Shown here one piece after another: positions 60,988-64,000 of a stretch of DNA of 64,000 bases. The notes under the pieces are model-generated. The model was not told the DNA's origin and searched no databases. It saw nothing but the letters and a program-made list of their open reading frames with translations. Position 1 is the first letter of the stretch. The number at the start of each line of letters is the position of its first letter. This DNA is from Oceanobacillus profundus. Lineage in GTDB: Bacteria > Bacillota > Bacilli > Bacillales > Amphibacillaceae. The translations under genes were made by a program, and so were the position numbers. Where the stretch lies: NCBI RefSeq assembly GCF_003515705.1, contig NZ_QWEH01000003.1, positions 300,957 through 364,956 of the forward strand, read 5' to 3'.

Positions 60988-60999
60988 ATAAATTACCTC

Positions 61000-61165
61000 C
61001 TTTCATTTATAAGTTATAGTATTGTTTTAAAATCTGTTTAGCCCGTGCTATCGTCTATTTATAGGGTTTTTTCGAATTTCGGGCTGGATCTATACTCTAG
61101 TTAGCAACACTTTTTACTTTCAGTTTGTGATATAACCGGGACAATAGTTAAGTTATGTTTTGACA
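61000..61165. other. upstream region of the repeat-protein gene
   Basis: AT-rich, no gene. It holds the AGGAGG site and an AGCCCG/CGGGCT pair (about 61040-61085). I could not fix a promoter type. Confidence 0.4.
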
Positions 61166-61213
61166 TAAAAAAGAACCTCCGTAGTTACGTACATCGTGCC
61201 AGGAGGTTCTGTG
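61166..61213 (-). terminator. terminator of a leftward degraded gene
   Basis: AGAACCTCC / GGAGGTTCT stem with a 22-base loop and a T run on the minus strand. It would end transcripts coming from rocB and the pseudogene behind it. Confidence 0.75.
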
Positions 61214-61439
61214 TCTTTATATTTGTTGTATTAATGTACACTTTCGCTAATAGGTCATAACATTAAGATCTCATGTTATGATTAAAAAAAATAAAACTTT
61301 AGTAAATCCAACTTTTACATAGCGTTCGGCATTCTTTGGAAATGCTTATCCTATCTTTATTTGTATTAATTGTTTGCCCATAACTAACAAATCCAATTCG
61401 TTAGGAAAGCTGCTGAATACATAACATCGTCCAATAAAA

Positions 61440-61778
61440 TGCTGCTTTATCGGACGAATAGCAAGAAGGTAGCAAGATTTGATTCGCTTGCTTTATATGA
61501 ATAATCCAACTGTTCAAGTGATGCATGATTTCCAAATACACCAGCATGCATATAATTTGAATGGAAGTTACATTACCTTGAATGGCATTTGGATGAAGCC
61601 TTAGAGTTGCAGAATGAATGGTTTCTTTAATTTGACTCGTATCAAAAGATATAATCCCTTGTTACGTACCCGTATTATACATCTTTATCCCCAACTTTTC
61701 CCATACCATTATCTAATTCATCACCTACATAACGTCCAACAAAACCATCTTCATCAGCAATGGAAATACAGCAAGCAC
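61440..61778 (-). pseudogene. remnant of a secreted protein with carbohydrate-binding-like repeat
   Basis: Directly after the rocB stop, successive minus-strand frames read CISIADEDGFVGRYVGDELD, GKVGDKDV-stop-YGYVT, then (frameshift) ISFDTSQIKETIHSATLRLH, then (frameshift) MHAGVFGNHASLEQLDYSYK. The FDTSxI...SATLRLH pattern resembles DNRLRE-type beta-sandwich domains of extracellular proteins. One stop and at least two frameshifts show it is dead. Between it and the terminator at 61166 there is no further readable gene. Confidence 0.45.
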
Positions 61779-63386
61779 CTATAATCTACTAATCTTATGG
61801 ATTAAAGTTTCCATTATAACAGGAAATTCTTCAAAAGCATTTTTTAAACTTAGTCGTTCTGTACGTTTATGGGCATCATATCCTAAGGGGCCGACATTAA
61901 GTACCGGTGCATTCAGCCGCTGCATTCCCTCAAATGGAATCGAATAGCTATCCCCCCATACTGGTGTATTATCCTCAAATGCACTCCAACCATCTGACAT
62001 CCCCATATAGTTTACATAGCTAAGGTCACATAGCCCGTTAAAATAGTGAATGCGTTTCATCTCTAAATTAAATTTATCTTTTGCTAACTTTTTTATAAAT
62101 GTTGTACAAGCTTCAACGAGTTCATTACCAGTTGAATTTACTGCGGGGTAATATGGTGGTGCTAAAAGAATTACAATTGCCGGAGCAAGCTCTTGACATT
62201 GGAGCATTAACTTGTCGGTTATACGTAACGATTTTTCTCGCTCATCCCAGCCTTCTTCATACTGAATATCAGCTATAACATCGTTAACGAACCCTTCACC
62301 TAACTTTTTTATAGCGTAGTTTAATAAATCTTTGTAACGAATAACTTGTACCTTCCCGATCGGCTCTACATTGTTTTTCTCACAAATTTTCTTGTACGCT
62401 TCATTACATTTAGCCACAGCGGTTTGAGCTACGGATTCAAAAATATCAAATATCTCCTTTGCGCTGCGCTTCATCATAAAAATATTATATAATGCCGAAG
62501 ATCTGTATGGTGTTTGCGTAGAATAGAGTAATCTTAAATCTGTTTGCTGTAATGTAACCGGAAGTGGTGTGGTTTCACCTAATACAGTCTCTTGAAACGA
62601 ATCGTTCCATTCCATTTCTCGTGTTAAAAAAGATGCAATAAATGGTGAAGTCATTCCACTCAATGGCTCACCAGCATGTGTTTCCCTACCATAAAACAAA
62701 GCAGCTGCAAGTAATTTACCCATAGAACCTGTATATAAATAGTGTGCTCGATCCATTGGCTCTTGGGTGAAAACTGGTTCACTATTTAAAAATAATTTAT
62801 AGCTAAAATGATACTTCTTTTGCAGCTCCAAAAGTATCGGAACAGCATGCCGCATACCAGATGAATTCACTTCCTCATCAGGAACGGTTAATAATAACAA
62901 ATTAATTGGCCATTTTTCGACGGTCGCTTTTTCTAATAAGCTCATATGCATGACAAGTCCCATTTTCATGTCCATCGTCCCTCGACCAAATAAATATTCA
63001 CCAGATTCTAAATCCCTCTGCACCTCATTGGGCAACGCTTCTTGATTTTCTCTTAATACCTTTGTAAGTTCTTCAGGCTGCGTAGCTAATGGTTCTAAAG
63101 AGCCGTACTCCTCTGTATTTACTGTATCAAAATGGCTCATCAAGCAGATGGTTTCTTTTGCATTAGGATGTATATATAATGCTGTTAGAAACTTCCTCCT
63201 AAAATCTGCTTCATGTAACGCCAATTGATCTGGAAGTTGCTGAAAATACAGCAAGTCCTGCAGCTTTGCTTGTAGCTTTGCAGGAAATTGCCGCTCCCCC
63301 TCCGAAAGCGTCATACTCTTCCAGCTTACTACTTCTGCTAATAGTGCACGTAACTTTTCCGGTTGATTCCATTTTAAATTGCTCAT
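61779..63386 (-). CDS. rocB: M20-family peptidase, arginine utilisation protein RocB
   Basis: 535 residues. Zinc-dependent M20 features: H85-F-D (MSHFDTVN), FGRGTMDMKMGL, TVPDEEVNSSGMRH and a late DAHKRTERL. The length, N-terminal region and the AVNSTG...FNGLCDLSYVNY block match RocB of B. subtilis (about 566), which is encoded with arginine/ornithine catabolism genes and is thought to hydrolyse an arginine-related amide or peptide. No other roc genes are present here. The ATG lies about ten bases after GGGAGAATT. Cytosolic. Confidence 0.85.
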   Translation of the reverse strand: MSNLKWNQPEKLRALLAEVVSWKSMTLSEGERQFPAKLQAKLQDLLYFQQLPDQLALHEADFRRKFLTALYIHPNAKETICLMSHFDTVNTEEYGSLEPLATQPEELTKVLRENQEALPNEVQRDLESGEYLFGRGTMDMKMGLVMHMSLLEKATVEKWPINLLLLTVPDEEVNSSGMRHAVPILLELQKKYHFSYKLFLNSEPVFTQEPMDRAHYLYTGSMGKLLAAALFYGRETHAGEPLSGMTSPFIASFLTREMEWNDSFQETVLGETTPLPVTLQQTDLRLLYSTQTPYRSSALYNIFMMKRSAKEIFDIFESVAQTAVAKCNEAYKKICEKNNVEPIGKVQVIRYKDLLNYAIKKLGEGFVNDVIADIQYEEGWDEREKSLRITDKLMLQCQELAPAIVILLAPPYYPAVNSTGNELVEACTTFIKKLAKDKFNLEMKRIHYFNGLCDLSYVNYMGMSDGWSAFEDNTPVWGDSYSIPFEGMQRLNAPVLNVGPLGYDAHKRTERLSLKNAFEEFPVIMETLIHKISRL

Positions 63387-63649
63387 AATTAAATTCTCCC
63401 ATCTCAGCTAAATTGTTCACACCAAAAGAGAACGTTTTCATTTTTTTTGAAACGAAGAATAAAATAAACTTTATCTAGCAGTCTTCCTAAAATTCATTTA
63501 AGCTGAAATAAAACATACTTACTCCTGATTATAACAGGAGTATTTTTTAAATAATATATCCCTTTTAAATTTTATATTCCAAGTCAGATTTCATTTCAAT
63601 TGTAGTTGTAACAAAAACGTTTAGTTGAAATTACACACGAGGAATGGAG

Positions 63650-63892
63650 TTGAATATTGTAAACAGCGGAAAGGAATTTACATTTGATGATTTATGGATG
63701 TAATTGGTAACCCATTCAATATGTAAGCGATGGAAATGGGTGAAGTACTTCATACTTGAAAATATGTTAAGGAAATTACAGAATAAGAAGGAACAACCGT
63801 TGCTTTTAAAAGCTCTGAAAAGGAAACCAGAAAAAAATTGAGAAATCCACACTATTGTGAAAAAATTCGATTGGGGAGTGTAAACTGAACTG
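63650..63892 (+). pseudogene. degraded small gene upstream of the right-end gene
   Basis: Frames join as NIVNSGKEFTFDDLWM, then (shift) DVIGNPFNM-stop-AMEMGEVLHT-stop-KYVKEITE-stop-EGTTVAFKSSEKETRKKL. Three in-frame stops and one frameshift break an otherwise protein-like sequence; a strong terminator follows at 63882. The original family is not recognised. Confidence 0.35.
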
Positions 63893-63938
63893 TGTAAGTG
63901 AGAGAGCGTACGGCTCTTACTTCGCAGTTCAGTTTTTT
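63882..63938 (+). terminator. terminator downstream of the degraded small gene
   Basis: AAACTGAACTG / CAGTTCAGTTT outer stem with inner AAGT-AGAG / CTCT-ACTT pairing, then TTTTTT. Confidence 0.88.
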
Positions 63939-63978
63939 ATTGTTAGAATAAAACTATAACGATTGGGAGGTTGTTCTA

Positions 63979-64000
63979 TTGGCTAAAACAAAGCGAGAAG
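63979..64000 (+). CDS. first codons of a gene cut by the window edge
   Basis: TTG at 63979, eight bases after GGGAGG, followed by GCT AAA ACA AAG CGA GAA: MAKTKRE. The ribosome site is convincing; too little is left to name the product. Confidence 0.5.

Noticed and set aside
59015..60991. 658-codon plus-strand frame of Glu/Ser/Val repeats, and a 575-codon alternative minus-strand frame
   Set aside because: Both are by-products of a stop-free 48-bp repeat. Neither has a ribosome site, and their ends are not protein-like, while the minus-strand Asp/Ser/Ala frame has AAAGGAGGT and sensible terminal domains.
63211..63441. 76-codon minus-strand frame at the start of rocB
   Set aside because: Out of frame with rocB and overlapping its well-supported N-terminus.

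Overview
The window looks like a chromosomal segment of an AT-rich, spore-forming Gram-positive of the Bacillaceae, most like a salt-tolerant Oceanobacillus/Virgibacillus-type organism. This is inferred from gene content: Spo0E-like, SpoVA and YjcZ-family sporulation genes, Bacillus-type ribosome-binding sites, S-box and THI-box riboswitches, and a block (darB-dapH-dapL-ykuS-ykuV, ykuE, ykyB, patA) that matches the ykuL-ykuV neighbourhood of Bacillus subtilis. I saw no rRNA, tRNA, prophage, CRISPR array or intact insertion sequence.

Layout. 0-5.8 kb (leftward): a heterodimeric ABC exporter pair, YkuV thiol oxidoreductase, and the acetylase-branch lysine/diaminopimelate genes dapH-dapL with ykuS and the c-di-AMP receptor darB. 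5.9-6.9 kb: decayed genes (a CDF zinc exporter that keeps a clean ArsR-type operator, and a hemolysin III fragment). 7-14 kb: Tat-exported phosphoesterase YkuE, SCO1-type copper chaperone, YkyB, an EamA transporter, FbpB-like peptide, aminotransferase PatA, Spo0E-like phosphatase and signal peptidase I. 14.5-21.9 kb: a zinc-ribbon/TPR membrane protein with an HtrA-like protease, a YjcZ peptide with a sigma-K-type promoter, KtrB, YwpF, a lipoprotein and an NfrA-type reductase. 22-25.9 kb: a complete second spoVA operon of the spoVA-2mob type (DUF1657, lipoprotein, spoVAC, spoVAD, spoVAEb, DUF1657, 2Duf).

26-31 kb: a dicarboxylate symporter, a quinone-reductase-like MDR protein, an autoregulated MarR repressor and a DHA2 exporter broken by one stop codon. 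31-38 kb: cstA, cory-CC-star and an ArsA/GET3 ATPase, then glutamate dehydrogenase with an ion-transporter-like protein, a sigma-B-promoted YflT protein, and thiT behind a TPP riboswitch. 39-50 kb: oligoendopeptidase F, YceI, VanW, type II NADH dehydrogenase, an SDR coupled to an acidic membrane protein, and topoisomerase III. 50-58 kb: SAM-riboswitch metI-metC, a D-Ala-D-Ala carboxypeptidase without a signal peptide, a second YjcZ peptide, a cyclophilin lipoprotein, a PAS-GGDEF-EAL protein and tatA. 58-64 kb: a very long Asp/Ser/Ala tandem-repeat protein with a small companion gene, a pseudogene, rocB, and the first codons of another gene.

Three dispersed repeat families sit between genes. 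One copy lies between the TPP riboswitch and thiT. The best candidates for new biology are the repeat-protein locus (58.2-61 kb), the cstA/cory-CC-star/ArsA unit (31.2-34.3 kb) and the 2Duf-containing spoVA operon (22.0-25.9 kb).
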